This document shows positions 34,972 to 44,696 of a DNA stretch of 64,000 bases, piece by piece (the first letter of the stretch is position 1; the number at the start of each line of letters is the position of its first letter). Both the position numbers and the translations under genes were made by a program. The notes under the pieces were generated by a model. It ran no database searches and was not told the DNA's origin. It was given only the letters and a program-made list of their open reading frames with translations. The DNA comes from Anaerotignum neopropionicum. Its GTDB lineage: Bacteria; Bacillota; Clostridia; Lachnospirales; Anaerotignaceae. The stretch covers positions 62,001 to 126,000 of the forward strand of contig NZ_LRVM01000002.1 of the NCBI RefSeq assembly GCF_001571775.1, read 5' to 3'.

Positions 34972-37900
34972 ATGAATCATAAATCAAAGAGAATAATAAA
35001 TATTCTTTTGGTAGTTTGTATTTTAATTACCAGTTTTGTAGGCTCTGCCTATGCAACAAGGTTTGTATTTTCTGATAGTGTAGGTCATTGGGCTGAAGAT
35101 GCAATTAATAATCTTGCAAGAAAAGGTGTAATTCATGGATATCCGGATGGACTTTCTCATCCAGATGAAATAATTACAAGAGGAGAATTTTCTGCCCTTT
35201 TAGCAAGAATTATGGAACTTGAGCCAAAGGAAACAAATACGGTCAATATAGTATTTGAGGACATTGCAGGACATTTTGCTCAAAAAGAAATTGAGGCACT
35301 TATTGATGAAGGTATTATCATCAAAGAAGAATATGATGCTAAATATTTTCCTGATGAGCCTATCACTCGATTGGAAATGATTAAAATGTTAGTTAGAGCT
35401 ATAGGCAAGGAAGAGCATAATATGGATTGTGCTTGTAATACAGGGTTTACTGATGAAGATGATTTGACGGAAGAAGAACGTGAGTATATCTGTGCTGGCA
35501 AACATTATAATATAATCTCTGGTTATCCAGATGGAACAATACGTCCTGACGGAGAGGCAACACGAGGTGAAGCCTTTGAAATCCTTGATAGGCATGATGA
35601 AATTAAAGAGATAATTGAGCAAGAAGATATTGTAAATGAGAGTCCAGTAGATTCTCCTGATGTGGAGCAAGAAGATAAGCCTTCAGATAATGGTTCATCC
35701 TCAAATGGAGGTTCATCTTATGTTCCTGCACCGAAATATGATTATACACTTCCAAACACTGCTTATGTTGGAGAAGAAATAAAAATTATTCCAACTAGCA
35801 GAAATGTAAAATCCGTAGCATGGACAGTTACTAAAAATGGTATTCCTACTGAGATTTCCTCTGTGTTAGATGGAGAATTGAAAGCAGAAGGTGGAGTAAT
35901 TAAAATTAAGTCTACAGGTAGTTATACATTTTCTGCTACGGCATTAAACAGTAGGGGCAGAACAGTTGTCTGTGAACAGACTGTCAGCATCTATCCAGTT
36001 ATATCAGCACAATTTAGCTTGCCTGAAACAGCACATACTGATACAACAGTAGCTGTGGATCTTGTCACTGAGAATCTAGGAGATAATTCCTTGATATGGA
36101 CGATTAAAAAAGATGGCAAAGAAGTAGACCTTGAAACTGTAATTACAGGAGAACTTACAGGTAGTGGTGGTTTAATATTATTTAAAACTAATGGAGTATA
36201 TGAACTAAGTGCCACAATTACTGATGAGTTAGGTAAAGAAGTTACAGTATCAGATATTATTACTGTATATCCATTAGCAGAAATAAAAATGGAGCTTGCA
36301 AATATTACTCATACGGATAAGACCATAACATTAAATACAGAAACAAAGAATGCAGAAGAGATGGAGATTGAATGGTCACTTACTCAAAATGGCAAAGTAG
36401 TTATTATTGAAGATTTCATTGAGGGCAACATTCAAATAGGAGAAAGTGATATACGTTTTAAAGAAAAAGGTGTATATAATCTAACTGCATCATTGACTGA
36501 TAAGACCGGACGAGTATTCAAGGAAACTGTAGCTATTACAGTATATCCTGTAGGCTCAGCCGGTTTTTATCTTCCCGAAATATTTCATACAGACGATACC
36601 ATAAAGGTTGAAGCTACATTTGGAGAAATCGGATATCATATTGCTGATTGGTCCCTTGTAAAAGATGGTAAGGAGGTTGAGCTTCCTGACTTTATCACTG
36701 GCAATCTTTCCAATGATGGTGGAATGATCCAATTTAATCAGAAGGGAGAATACACTCTAAAGGCATCGTTCACTGATGATGGAGGAAGAACTTATAATTA
36801 TAAGCAAGCACTCAAAGTCTATCCTGTGCCATCCGTGAGCTATACACTCCCTAAATATGTTCATACTGATAGTGATATTAGTGTAGATGTAGATAGTACA
36901 GAACTTGATGGACTAAAGATTGAATGGCTAGTTGATAATACCTTTGGTTTTCAGGACTGGTCAACCTATGTAGATGGCAATTTAGACAACTACGGTGGAA
37001 ATATTCAATTTAAAAGGGCTGGCATATATGAATTGGTAGCTAGAATTACTGATGATACTGGCAGAGTATTTCTTTTTGAAGTGGGTGGTAAAACAGAAGT
37101 ACTTCCTGTGTTAAGCATAGGATTCGAACTGCCTGTCCTTGCATACACCGACAGCATAATTGATATTAGAACTCATGGCAGCAATAACGTACTGCCAGTG
37201 GAATGGGGTATTACAAAAGACGATAAACCTATTTCTGAAATTAAAGCATTTGATGGCAGCTTAAATGCACATGGTGGAAAAATCACTTTTCTTGAAGAAG
37301 GGGAATATGTTCTAACAGCAACAATGACAGACTTTCTAAAAAGGAGTTTCTTATATTCCCAAAACATAACCATAAAGCCTGTTATAAAATATAATTTTAC
37401 AATGCCTGAATCAATTCATTATGGCAAAGAGTTTGAAGTAGAAACCACTTCTGAAAACCTTGGAAATAATGAGGTTCAGTGGAAATTAGAAAAGATAAGT
37501 GAACCAGCCTCTTTTAGTGGAGAACTTTCAAATGACGGAGGTAAGATTTCAATATCAGATGTAGGGGTATTTACTTTTATGGCTACAATTACAGATAGTG
37601 AAGGTAGAATATTCACCTACAATGACACTATTACAATTACTAATACTGCACCAACAGTGACGATAACAGCTACACCAACACGAACTGTTAAAAATGGTAA
37701 ATTCTTTGTTGATATCAAGGTAGTTGCTAATGATGCAGATGGGGATGCAGCAACCTTGGAATATGAAGGAACAACAGTTGATAACTACTATTCAGTAGGT
37801 ACACACACCATTAAAGTGCGAGCAAAGGATATAGCTGGTGCTTATTCACCATGGTTAGAAAAGAGTTTTACAGTTATAAATTCAGCACCAACAGTAACAC

Positions 37901-38928
37901 TAACAGCTACACCAACTCGAACCGTTAAAAACGGTAAATTTTTCGTTGATATTAAGGCAACAGCTAATGACGCAGATGGAGATGCAACAACTTTGGAATA
38001 TGATGGAACAACAGCTGATAACTATTATTCAGTAGGTACACACACAATTCGTGTCCGAGCAAAAGATATTGCAGATGCATATTCACCATGGATGGAAAAG
38101 AGTTTTGCAATTATAAATTCAGCACCAACAGTAACACTCACGGCTACACCAACCCGAACCGTTAAAAACGGTAAATTCTTCGTTGATATTAAGGCGACTG
38201 CCAATGATGCAGATGGAGATGCAACAACCTTGGAATATGAAGGTAAAACTGCTGATAACTACTATTCAGTAGGCAAACATACCATCCGAGTACGTGCAAA
38301 AGATATTGCAGGAGTTTATTCACCTTGGGTAGAAAAGAGTTTTACAATTGTAAACTCAGCACCACCGGCTCCTGTAATTAGTAGAACTCCAAATGGAAAT
38401 AGTGTTGCCCCTGGAACAAAGGTGACTATTACAGCTAGTAGTACTGATGCAGATAACGATCCAATCACTTATATTTGGGAAGGACGTAATGCAGAACAAC
38501 AGGTATATCCGTTAGGGAAAAATGTAGTTCGTGTTAAGGCAGTAGATTCCACAGGTGCAGAATCTCCTTGGGCAGCAATTGTGTTCTTTGTTGCTGATTC
38601 CAATGGTGGTGGAGGAATGACTTTGACAGGTCCAGATTCTGTTATTTTAGAAAATGGATTAGAAGGAGCAACTATAACAGAATATACTTTTACTGTTCCA
38701 CCTGTATCAGGACATAGCGGAAGTGACCATGGCCGAGTTCGAGGATACAATGTATTGACAAAGCAGTGGGATCAGCTTGATTATGGAACTACAAGCAATG
38801 GTATTACATTTAGTAGGACTCTTGGTGCTGGTGTTTATTCTAAACTAGAATTTTATTACTATACCAACCATAACTGTATGTATAACAAATCAAATATCAC
38901 TTATTCCGTTAATTATCACTTTGAATAA
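34972..38928 (+). CDS. Giant SLH-domain adhesin with repeated beta domains
   Basis: 1318 aa. Signal peptide (RIINILLVVCILITSFVGSA, cleaved near AYA), then three S-layer homology repeats (about 33-200: VGHWAEDAINNLARKGVIHG, then GYPDGTIRPDGEATRGEAFE). A proline/serine linker follows. Next come seven diverged beta repeats of about 90 aa, each opening like FSLPETAHTDTTVAV with a central GEL-x-GG-x-IxF motif, then three nearly identical 79-aa repeats and a fourth diverged one. SLH domains hold proteins to pyruvylated wall polymers, so this is a cell-surface stalk. Its place between two pilin genes suggests it works with the pilus, perhaps in mating contact. Ends with a small beta domain. Confidence 0.82.
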   Translation: MNHKSKRIINILLVVCILITSFVGSAYATRFVFSDSVGHWAEDAINNLARKGVIHGYPDGLSHPDEIITRGEFSALLARIMELEPKETNTVNIVFEDIAGHFAQKEIEALIDEGIIIKEEYDAKYFPDEPITRLEMIKMLVRAIGKEEHNMDCACNTGFTDEDDLTEEEREYICAGKHYNIISGYPDGTIRPDGEATRGEAFEILDRHDEIKEIIEQEDIVNESPVDSPDVEQEDKPSDNGSSSNGGSSYVPAPKYDYTLPNTAYVGEEIKIIPTSRNVKSVAWTVTKNGIPTEISSVLDGELKAEGGVIKIKSTGSYTFSATALNSRGRTVVCEQTVSIYPVISAQFSLPETAHTDTTVAVDLVTENLGDNSLIWTIKKDGKEVDLETVITGELTGSGGLILFKTNGVYELSATITDELGKEVTVSDIITVYPLAEIKMELANITHTDKTITLNTETKNAEEMEIEWSLTQNGKVVIIEDFIEGNIQIGESDIRFKEKGVYNLTASLTDKTGRVFKETVAITVYPVGSAGFYLPEIFHTDDTIKVEATFGEIGYHIADWSLVKDGKEVELPDFITGNLSNDGGMIQFNQKGEYTLKASFTDDGGRTYNYKQALKVYPVPSVSYTLPKYVHTDSDISVDVDSTELDGLKIEWLVDNTFGFQDWSTYVDGNLDNYGGNIQFKRAGIYELVARITDDTGRVFLFEVGGKTEVLPVLSIGFELPVLAYTDSIIDIRTHGSNNVLPVEWGITKDDKPISEIKAFDGSLNAHGGKITFLEEGEYVLTATMTDFLKRSFLYSQNITIKPVIKYNFTMPESIHYGKEFEVETTSENLGNNEVQWKLEKISEPASFSGELSNDGGKISISDVGVFTFMATITDSEGRIFTYNDTITITNTAPTVTITATPTRTVKNGKFFVDIKVVANDADGDAATLEYEGTTVDNYYSVGTHTIKVRAKDIAGAYSPWLEKSFTVINSAPTVTLTATPTRTVKNGKFFVDIKATANDADGDATTLEYDGTTADNYYSVGTHTIRVRAKDIADAYSPWMEKSFAIINSAPTVTLTATPTRTVKNGKFFVDIKATANDADGDATTLEYEGKTADNYYSVGKHTIRVRAKDIAGVYSPWVEKSFTIVNSAPPAPVISRTPNGNSVAPGTKVTITASSTDADNDPITYIWEGRNAEQQVYPLGKNVVRVKAVDSTGAESPWAAIVFFVADSNGGGGMTLTGPDSVILENGLEGATITEYTFTVPPVSGHSGSDHGRVRGYNVLTKQWDQLDYGTTSNGITFSRTLGAGVYSKLEFYYYTNHNCMYNKSNITYSVNYHFE
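37648..38358 (+). repeat. Three tandem 237-bp repeats inside the adhesin gene
   Basis: Copies begin at 37648, 37885 and 38122, exactly 237 bp (79 codons) apart, and a diverged fourth begins at 38359. Each codes APTVTxTATPTRTVKNGKFF, then NDADGDAxTLEY and RAKDIA. High nucleotide identity suggests recent duplication and room for copy-number change. Confidence 0.95.
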
Positions 38929-38942
38929 ATGGAGGAATCGCT

Positions 38943-39173
38943 ATGAATAAGATAATGATAAAAACAAAAAACTTTTCAGTAAGACAAGCTGTGGCTGTAA
39001 AGATTGCAATTAACAATAACCGTGGAGAAGGGTATATTGATACTGCAGTAAAAATCCTTATTGCCGTAGTTTTAGGAGCATTGCTCCTTGCAGGACTGTA
39101 TGCATTATTCGGTGAAGTGGTTATGCCGACATTAGAAGAACGGATCAAAGAAATGTTTAACTATGCAGGCTAA
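38943..39173 (+). CDS. Flp-like pilin (DUF6133 type), copy 2
   Basis: 76 aa. From RGEGYIDTAVKIL to the end (MFNYAG) it is the same as copy 1 except for one residue (K for N in EERIKEM), while the leaders differ (MNKIMIKTKNFSVRQ here). The nucleotide sequences are also very close in the shared part. The stop overlaps the start of the prepilin peptidase gene by 11 bp, so the two are translated together. GGAGGAATCGCT precedes the ATG. Probably the major pilin or a heteropilin partner. Confidence 0.75.
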   Translation: MNKIMIKTKNFSVRQAVAVKIAINNNRGEGYIDTAVKILIAVVLGALLLAGLYALFGEVVMPTLEERIKEMFNYAG

Positions 39174-39585
39174 TAGCATCCTACAAGGGGTGCTGTTTTC
39201 TTCTCTGCTTTTGGTAGCATCTTATACGGATATTAAAAGAAGAGAAATTCCAGACACGGTCTGCGTACTCCTTGTATTAACAGGATTTCTGAAATTTAGT
39301 TTTCAAAATCTATTAGGAATATTTGTTGCCTTGCCATTTCTTATAGCAGCAATGTTTAAAGAAAAGAGTATTGGAGGCGGAGATATTAAGCTAACTGCCA
39401 CAGTTGGGTTTGTTCTTGGATTTTGGAAAGGAATCTATGGATTAATAATAGGACTTACCTTATTGATATTGTTTTATATCATGTTAAGAATTTTATTAAT
39501 CATCAGAAAAAAGCAGGTGGCAAAGAATTTATCTATGCCACTTGCTCCCTTTTTAGGGATAGGTTTTTTAATCATGTATTTTTAA
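39163..39585 (+). CDS. Prepilin peptidase, A24 family (TadV/CpaA-like)
   Basis: 140 aa with about four to five membrane helices. The two catalytic aspartates of the A24 family appear in SYTDIKRREIPD and in SIGGGDIKLTA (GxGD type). It lacks the methylase half of PilD, as is usual for Tad systems. It would cleave the leaders of the two pilins and the minor pilins at 44697 and 45101. It overlaps the pilin gene upstream. Confidence 0.9.
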   Translation: MQANSILQGVLFSSLLLVASYTDIKRREIPDTVCVLLVLTGFLKFSFQNLLGIFVALPFLIAAMFKEKSIGGGDIKLTATVGFVLGFWKGIYGLIIGLTLLILFYIMLRILLIIRKKQVAKNLSMPLAPFLGIGFLIMYF

Positions 39586-39591
39586 ATATCA

Positions 39592-39656
39592 GAAGTAATT
39601 GCGTAGCGATTACTTCACACCATTGCAACGAGGTGTGGATATCTTCGCCTCGTTAT
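39592..39656 (+). promoter_or_regulatory. Two short hairpins between peptidase and CpaB genes
   Basis: GAAGTAAT and ATTACTTC (39592-39617) and AACGAGG with CCTCGTT (39628-39656) form consecutive stems with no T-run. They may set relative transcript levels within the pilus operon. Confidence 0.4.
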
Positions 39657-39675
39657 AAATTAGGAGGAATATACT

Positions 39676-40518
39676 ATGAGATTTTTTAAGAATAGGACAG
39701 TAGTTGGAGTGATTTGTATCGTATTGTCGCTCCTTATATGTTTTGGTATTACACCATTATTTAATAAAGGGATCAGTCAAAAGACAGAAATTGTGCGTGT
39801 GACAAAGGAGATAAAATCAGGTGATGAAATCACAAAGGATATGGTTCAAGTAGTAGAAGTAGGTGGATTTAATCTACCTGAAAATGTAATTCGTACCAAA
39901 GAAACAGTGATTGGTAAATATGCAACTTCAGATTTGGGAATTGGAGATTATATTTTAAGTACAAAATTATCAGAAATACCAGCAGCTGAAAATGCCTATT
40001 TATATAATCTAGATGGAAGTAAACAGGCAATGTCCATAACTATTAAGACCTTTGCAAATGGTCTTTCAGGAAAGCTACAAAGTGGAGATATTGTATCTGT
40101 TATTGCTCCCGATTATAAAAAGCAAGGTGCGACAGTTATCCCAGCAGAACTTAAATATGTAGAAGTAATTTCTGTAACAGCCTCATCAGGATATGATGCC
40201 AATACAAATGAACAAGGAACAGAAGATGAAAGAGAACTTCCATCAACGGTAACACTTCTAGTAACTCCTGAGCAAGGTAATATTCTGGCAGAACTAGAGG
40301 CAGATTCCAAATCCCACTTATCACTTGTATATCGTGGAAGTCCAAAGAATACAAAGAAGTTTATTGATATGCAAGAGGAAATTATAGAAGCTCTCTATTA
40401 TCCAGGACCAGAAGAACAGACGGAAGAGGTATCTGAAGAAGACATAGTAGAAGAGGCGATAGATAACTCAAACACATCCTCTGAAGGAGTAGAAGAAACA
40501 GGAAGTGAGGTAGAGTAA
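39676..40518 (+). CDS. Tad pilus assembly protein CpaB/RcpC-like
   Basis: 280 aa. One N-terminal membrane helix (VVGVICIVLSLLICFGITPL), then a SAF domain (IVRVTKEIKSGDEITKDMVQ) and an RcpC-like beta domain (SITIKTFANGLSGKLQSGDI, VTLLVTPEQGNILAELEADS). The C-terminus is a long acidic tail (TEEVSEEDIVEEAI). In Gram-negative Tad systems CpaB forms part of the outer channel; in Gram-positives it probably lies outside the membrane as a pilus assembly factor. AGGAGG precedes the ATG. Confidence 0.85.
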   Translation: MRFFKNRTVVGVICIVLSLLICFGITPLFNKGISQKTEIVRVTKEIKSGDEITKDMVQVVEVGGFNLPENVIRTKETVIGKYATSDLGIGDYILSTKLSEIPAAENAYLYNLDGSKQAMSITIKTFANGLSGKLQSGDIVSVIAPDYKKQGATVIPAELKYVEVISVTASSGYDANTNEQGTEDERELPSTVTLLVTPEQGNILAELEADSKSHLSLVYRGSPKNTKKFIDMQEEIIEALYYPGPEEQTEEVSEEDIVEEAIDNSNTSSEGVEETGSEVE

Positions 40519-40520
40519 AG

Positions 40521-41333
40521 ATGTTAAACTTTAAGAAAAACAGTATTTTTACTCGCAATTTAAAGGAAGAAAGTGTTCAGGAAGAAATCTTACATGGTGG
40601 TGTTTTAGCTGTTTGGGGGAGTCCCGGGAGTGGAAAAACAACAGTAGCTACAAAGATTGCAAAATATCTTGCGGATAAGAAAAAGAATGTAGTACTGGTA
40701 TTATGCGATATGACAGCTCCAATGTTACCTTGTATCTGTCCTTCACAAGAACTTGAATGCGAAAAATCATTAGGAAGTATCCTTGCTGCAACCCATGTCA
40801 CAGAGCCACTCGTAAAACACAATATGATTACTCATAAAAAGCTGTCATATCTTACAATCCTTGGAATGTTAAAGGGAGAAAACGAATATACCTATCCGCC
40901 CTATTCAGAAGTACAGGCAAGAGAGCTAATTGATAGCCTTCGTGAAATCGCGCCATTTATTATTATAGATTGTGGCAGTTATATCGCAAATGATATTTTA
41001 TCTGCTATTGCTCTAATGGAGTCTGATTCTGTATTAAGACTTGCCAATTGTGATTTGAAAAGTATCAGTTATCTATCAAGTCAATTACCTCTTCTTCGTG
41101 ATGGGAAATGGGATGCAGATAAGCAATATAAAATAGCTTCTAACATTAAACCACAGCAAGGGGTAGACCATATGAGTCAAGCACTTGGAAGTGTAGCCTT
41201 TAAGCTTCCACATTCACAGGAACTTGAGGAACAATACCTAGCTGGAAATCTATTCGAAGAATTATCCATGAAGGACAGCAAGGCATTTCGCAAAGAAGTT
41301 GAGAAGATAGCAAGGGAGGTGTTTGGGTGTTAG
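40521..41333 (+). CDS. CpaE/TadZ-like P-loop ATPase
   Basis: 270 aa with a deviant ParA/MinD-type Walker A (WGSPGSGKTTVATKIA), a strand LVLCDMTAP and Walker B-like FIIIDCGSYIAND. No receiver-like N-terminal domain. TadZ/CpaE proteins place the Tad machine in the cell. It sits between CpaB and CpaF in canonical Tad order and its stop overlaps the cpaF-like start. Confidence 0.78.
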   Translation: MLNFKKNSIFTRNLKEESVQEEILHGGVLAVWGSPGSGKTTVATKIAKYLADKKKNVVLVLCDMTAPMLPCICPSQELECEKSLGSILAATHVTEPLVKHNMITHKKLSYLTILGMLKGENEYTYPPYSEVQARELIDSLREIAPFIIIDCGSYIANDILSAIALMESDSVLRLANCDLKSISYLSSQLPLLRDGKWDADKQYKIASNIKPQQGVDHMSQALGSVAFKLPHSQELEEQYLAGNLFEELSMKDSKAFRKEVEKIAREVFGC

Positions 41334-42880
41334 GAAAGAAAAGAAATAGTTCTGTGTTTCTAAAGACAAAAGGGAAACAAAACGTGTCATCTACAAATGA
41401 AAAGGCAATATCAAAGACCTTCAAAAGGGCAATTGAAATGCTGGAAACTCAAGGAGTAGAGGGAAAAATAGAAGAGATACAAGAATCACAAGAAGTTCAA
41501 GAAACACAATGGGAGTTAGGTTCTGAAAATAGAACTCACTCCCTATTTTTCACCCCTGAAACAGAGGGTAAGGACTTTTCTACTGTTCTAAAGGACGTTC
41601 AAGAATATATTTCAAGCAATTATTCTGTTCTTATTACCGATGGAACATTGAAGGATTCTAAAGAGCAGATGAAACGATATATCTCTAAATATGTTCAGGA
41701 CAGCAGAATCTCAGTAAAAGGTATGAGTGGCAATGAGTTAATTGATGCACTTTATACAGAGATGGCTGAGTATGGTTTTTTAACAAAATATATTTATGGA
41801 GAAGGTATTGAAGAAATAGACATTAACTCATGGAAAGATATCGAAGTGCAGTATTCTGATGGAAGAAATGAAAAGCTTAATGAACATTTTGATTCTCCTG
41901 AACATGCAATTAATGTAATAAGGAGAATGCTCCATGTTTCTGGTATGGTACTTGATAATTCCAGTCCAGCTGTTCTTGGGCATTTAACAAAAAATATTCG
42001 TATTGCTGTTCTTAAAACTCCCTTAGTGGATGAAGATGTTGGGATTTCAGCCTCTATTCGTATTGTTAATCCTCAAAGTATGAAAAAACAGGATTTTGTG
42101 GATGGTGGTACAGCAACAAATCCTATGCTTGATTTTTTATCAGAGTGTATTCGCTATGGTATTTCTGTCTGTGTGGCAGGAGCAACCAGCTCTGGTAAAA
42201 CAACAATTGCTGGATGGTTGCTTACTACCATTCCTGATAATAAGCGAATATTTACCATTGAAAATGGATCACGTGAGCTTGCCTTAGTTCGTGAAAAAGA
42301 AGGAAGAGTAACTAATTCTGTTATTCATACCATAACACGTGACAGTGAGAATGAAAGGCAAAGAGTAGATCAGATTACTCTACTTGATATGTCTTTGCGT
42401 TTTAATCCAGATATTATTGTAGTAGGGGAAATGCGTGGAGCAGAGGCTAATGCAGCACAGGAGGCAGCAAGAACAGGGGTAGCTGTTCTTACTACCATCC
42501 ATTCAAACTCCTGTGAGGCAACCTATCGTAGGATGGTATCCCTTTGTAAACGAGCAGTAGATATGTCAGATGAAACATTGATGGGATATGTAACAGAGGC
42601 CTATCCTATTGTCGTGTTTTGTAAGCAGCTTGAAAATAAGGAAAGAAAGATGATGGAGATAATGGAATGCGAGATCCTTCCAGATGGCACAAGGAATTAC
42701 CGTCCATTATATCAATATGTGATTACTGAAAATCGTATGGAAGATGGGAAATTTATAATTAATGGTTACCATGAGCAGATCAATAGCATTTCAGGTAGTC
42801 TTAGTAAAAGATTCTTAGAAAATGGCATGCCAATTGACATTATAGAAAAACTGAAAACAAAGGAGGTGGAAACTATATGA
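41327..42880 (+). CDS. Tad secretion ATPase CpaF/TadA
   Basis: 517 aa starting at the GTG behind GGGAGG. The C-terminal secretion ATPase shows Walker A (CVAGATSSGKTTIAGWLL), Asp box (RIFTIENGSRELALV), Walker B (PDIIVVGEMRGAEA) and His box (VLTTIHSNS). Upstream is the CpaF-type helical N-domain (ELIDALYTEMAEYGFLTKYI, then GIEEIDINSW). It is the hexameric motor for pilus extension and perhaps retraction. An unusual glutamine/glutamate-rich stretch (IEEIQESQEVQETQ) lies near residue 50. The stop overlaps the TadB start (ATGA). Confidence 0.92.
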   Translation: MLGKKRNSSVFLKTKGKQNVSSTNEKAISKTFKRAIEMLETQGVEGKIEEIQESQEVQETQWELGSENRTHSLFFTPETEGKDFSTVLKDVQEYISSNYSVLITDGTLKDSKEQMKRYISKYVQDSRISVKGMSGNELIDALYTEMAEYGFLTKYIYGEGIEEIDINSWKDIEVQYSDGRNEKLNEHFDSPEHAINVIRRMLHVSGMVLDNSSPAVLGHLTKNIRIAVLKTPLVDEDVGISASIRIVNPQSMKKQDFVDGGTATNPMLDFLSECIRYGISVCVAGATSSGKTTIAGWLLTTIPDNKRIFTIENGSRELALVREKEGRVTNSVIHTITRDSENERQRVDQITLLDMSLRFNPDIIVVGEMRGAEANAAQEAARTGVAVLTTIHSNSCEATYRRMVSLCKRAVDMSDETLMGYVTEAYPIVVFCKQLENKERKMMEIMECEILPDGTRNYRPLYQYVITENRMEDGKFIINGYHEQINSISGSLSKRFLENGMPIDIIEKLKTKEVETI

Positions 42881-43806
42881 GTACCATCTTGTTGATTGCC
42901 TGTATCGGAATGATTGCAGGTTTTTTTATTTTATTTGGAATCTCACCAATGGAGTTTACGGAAAACATATTTAAAAAGCTGATAAGTAAACCAAAGAGTA
43001 TTAAGGATGAGATAAATGAGACTACAAAACGAAAGAAAGTATCTTTTTTAAGACGAGAAATCATGGAAGTACAAGAGGTTTTAAAAGTTACAGGGAGAGA
43101 GAAGAGGTTTCCTTTGCTTTGTGCCTTATCCTTATTGTTCTTTACTATGGGAGGATCTATTGCTATCATGCTGGGTAACTTTTTCTTAGTACCAGTGATG
43201 GCAATAGGCTTTATGTTTCTGCCATTTTGGTATATAAGGCTTACTCAAAGTTATTTTAAAAGGGATATTGCTGCAGAGTTAGAAACAGCACTAAGTATCA
43301 TAACAACTGCTTATTTAAGAAATGAGGATATCCTTACAGCCGTTGAGGAAAATATGAACTACCTAAACCCACCAGTTCTGTCTGTATTTAAGGGTTTCGT
43401 TTCGAGGATAAAACTGATAAACCCAGATATTATAGGGGCTTTGCAAGCTATGAAAGAACAGATTGATAATGCTGTGTTTCGTGAATGGTGTGATGCTTTA
43501 ATCGCTTGTCAGCTTGATAGAAGCTTAAAGACAACCTTAACACCCATTGTAAGTAAGCTATCGGATATGCGTGTAGTAAATGGAGAACTTGAAAACATGG
43601 TCTTTGAACCAAGAAAAGAATTTATTACTATGGTAATATTGGTCATTGGAAATATACCTCTTTTGTATTTTCTAAACAAAGACTGGTACCACACACTCAT
43701 GCACTCAGCTTTGGGACAGATTATTCTTTCTATTTGTGCTATGGCTATTTTTATATCTACAGCTTTCGTAATTAAATTAACTCAACCAATTGAGTATAGG
43801 AGGTAG
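42877..43806 (+). CDS. Tad inner-membrane platform protein TadB-like
   Basis: 309 aa. Membrane helices at the N-terminus, near 85-130 and at the C-terminus (LGQIILSICAMAIFISTAFV). Between them is a T2SSF-type cytoplasmic domain (AAELETALSIITTAYLRNED, then FREWCDALIACQLD). It forms the platform with TadC that couples the CpaF motor to pilin assembly. It overlaps cpaF by 4 bp, and the TadC gene follows after 6 bp. Confidence 0.82.
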   Translation: MSTILLIACIGMIAGFFILFGISPMEFTENIFKKLISKPKSIKDEINETTKRKKVSFLRREIMEVQEVLKVTGREKRFPLLCALSLLFFTMGGSIAIMLGNFFLVPVMAIGFMFLPFWYIRLTQSYFKRDIAAELETALSIITTAYLRNEDILTAVEENMNYLNPPVLSVFKGFVSRIKLINPDIIGALQAMKEQIDNAVFREWCDALIACQLDRSLKTTLTPIVSKLSDMRVVNGELENMVFEPRKEFITMVILVIGNIPLLYFLNKDWYHTLMHSALGQIILSICAMAIFISTAFVIKLTQPIEYRR

Positions 43807-43812
43807 CCGAAT

Positions 43813-44685
43813 ATGACAATTTTAATCTTTACATTTGGCATACTGCTTGCCATTGGTTTGTTTCTAATTTCAGCTGATTTGCTGAAATTGCCAAGCATTG
43901 CAACACAAAAGGCTATGTTATCTGCTGGTAAACAAGGGAAAGAAAAAGCCAAAACTGTAGATGTATTTCTTATGGGATGGGCAGTAAATCTTGCTAAATA
44001 TATTCCTATGGATGAGTATAAAAAAAGCAGAATGAAAAATACACTAAATGCTGCTGGAATGAATCTGACTCCAGAAGAGTTCATTGCATCAGCGATATTA
44101 AAGTCGGGAATAATTGCACTACTAATTATTCCTTGTCTCATGATACTTCCACTCATTGCACCAATACTTATGTTTTTAAGTATTATCATATATTTTAAGG
44201 AAATTCGTAAAGCAGATGAGATATTAAAGATAAAGAAAGAAAAGATTGAAGTAGAACTGCCAAGATTTGTAGCAACCATTACTCAGGAGTTAAAGGCAAG
44301 TAGGGATGTATTGTCTATTATAGAGAACTATAAGAAGAATGCAGGAGAGGAATTTGCTGATGAGCTGGATATCTTAACAGCAGATATGCGCTCCTCTTCC
44401 TATGAGGCGGCACTTACAAGATTTGAGGCAAGGATTAATTCACCGATGCTATCGGATATAACGAGAGGGTTAATTGGTGTTCTTCGTGGAGATGATGGAT
44501 CCATGTATTTTCAAATGCTATCCCATGATATGAAACAGCTTGAACTTCAAAGGTTAAAGGCACAGGCAATGAAAATACCACCTAAGATTAGAGTGTTTTC
44601 CTTTGTAATGCTTATGTGTTTCTTAATGACCTATATGGCCATCATTGTATATGAAATTATACGTTCCCTTAGTGGAATGTTCTAG
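43813..44685 (+). CDS. Tad inner-membrane platform protein TadC-like
   Basis: 290 aa with a T2SSF domain (VELPRFVATITQELKASRD, then SYEAALTRFEARINSPMLSD) and helices at the N-terminus, near 95-130 and at the C-terminus (VFSFVMLMCFLMTYMAIIVY). AGGAGGTAGCCGAAT precedes the ATG. It partners the TadB-like protein upstream. Confidence 0.82.
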   Translation: MTILIFTFGILLAIGLFLISADLLKLPSIATQKAMLSAGKQGKEKAKTVDVFLMGWAVNLAKYIPMDEYKKSRMKNTLNAAGMNLTPEEFIASAILKSGIIALLIIPCLMILPLIAPILMFLSIIIYFKEIRKADEILKIKKEKIEVELPRFVATITQELKASRDVLSIIENYKKNAGEEFADELDILTADMRSSSYEAALTRFEARINSPMLSDITRGLIGVLRGDDGSMYFQMLSHDMKQLELQRLKAQAMKIPPKIRVFSFVMLMCFLMTYMAIIVYEIIRSLSGMF

Positions 44686-44696
44686 GAGGTGTCTAT

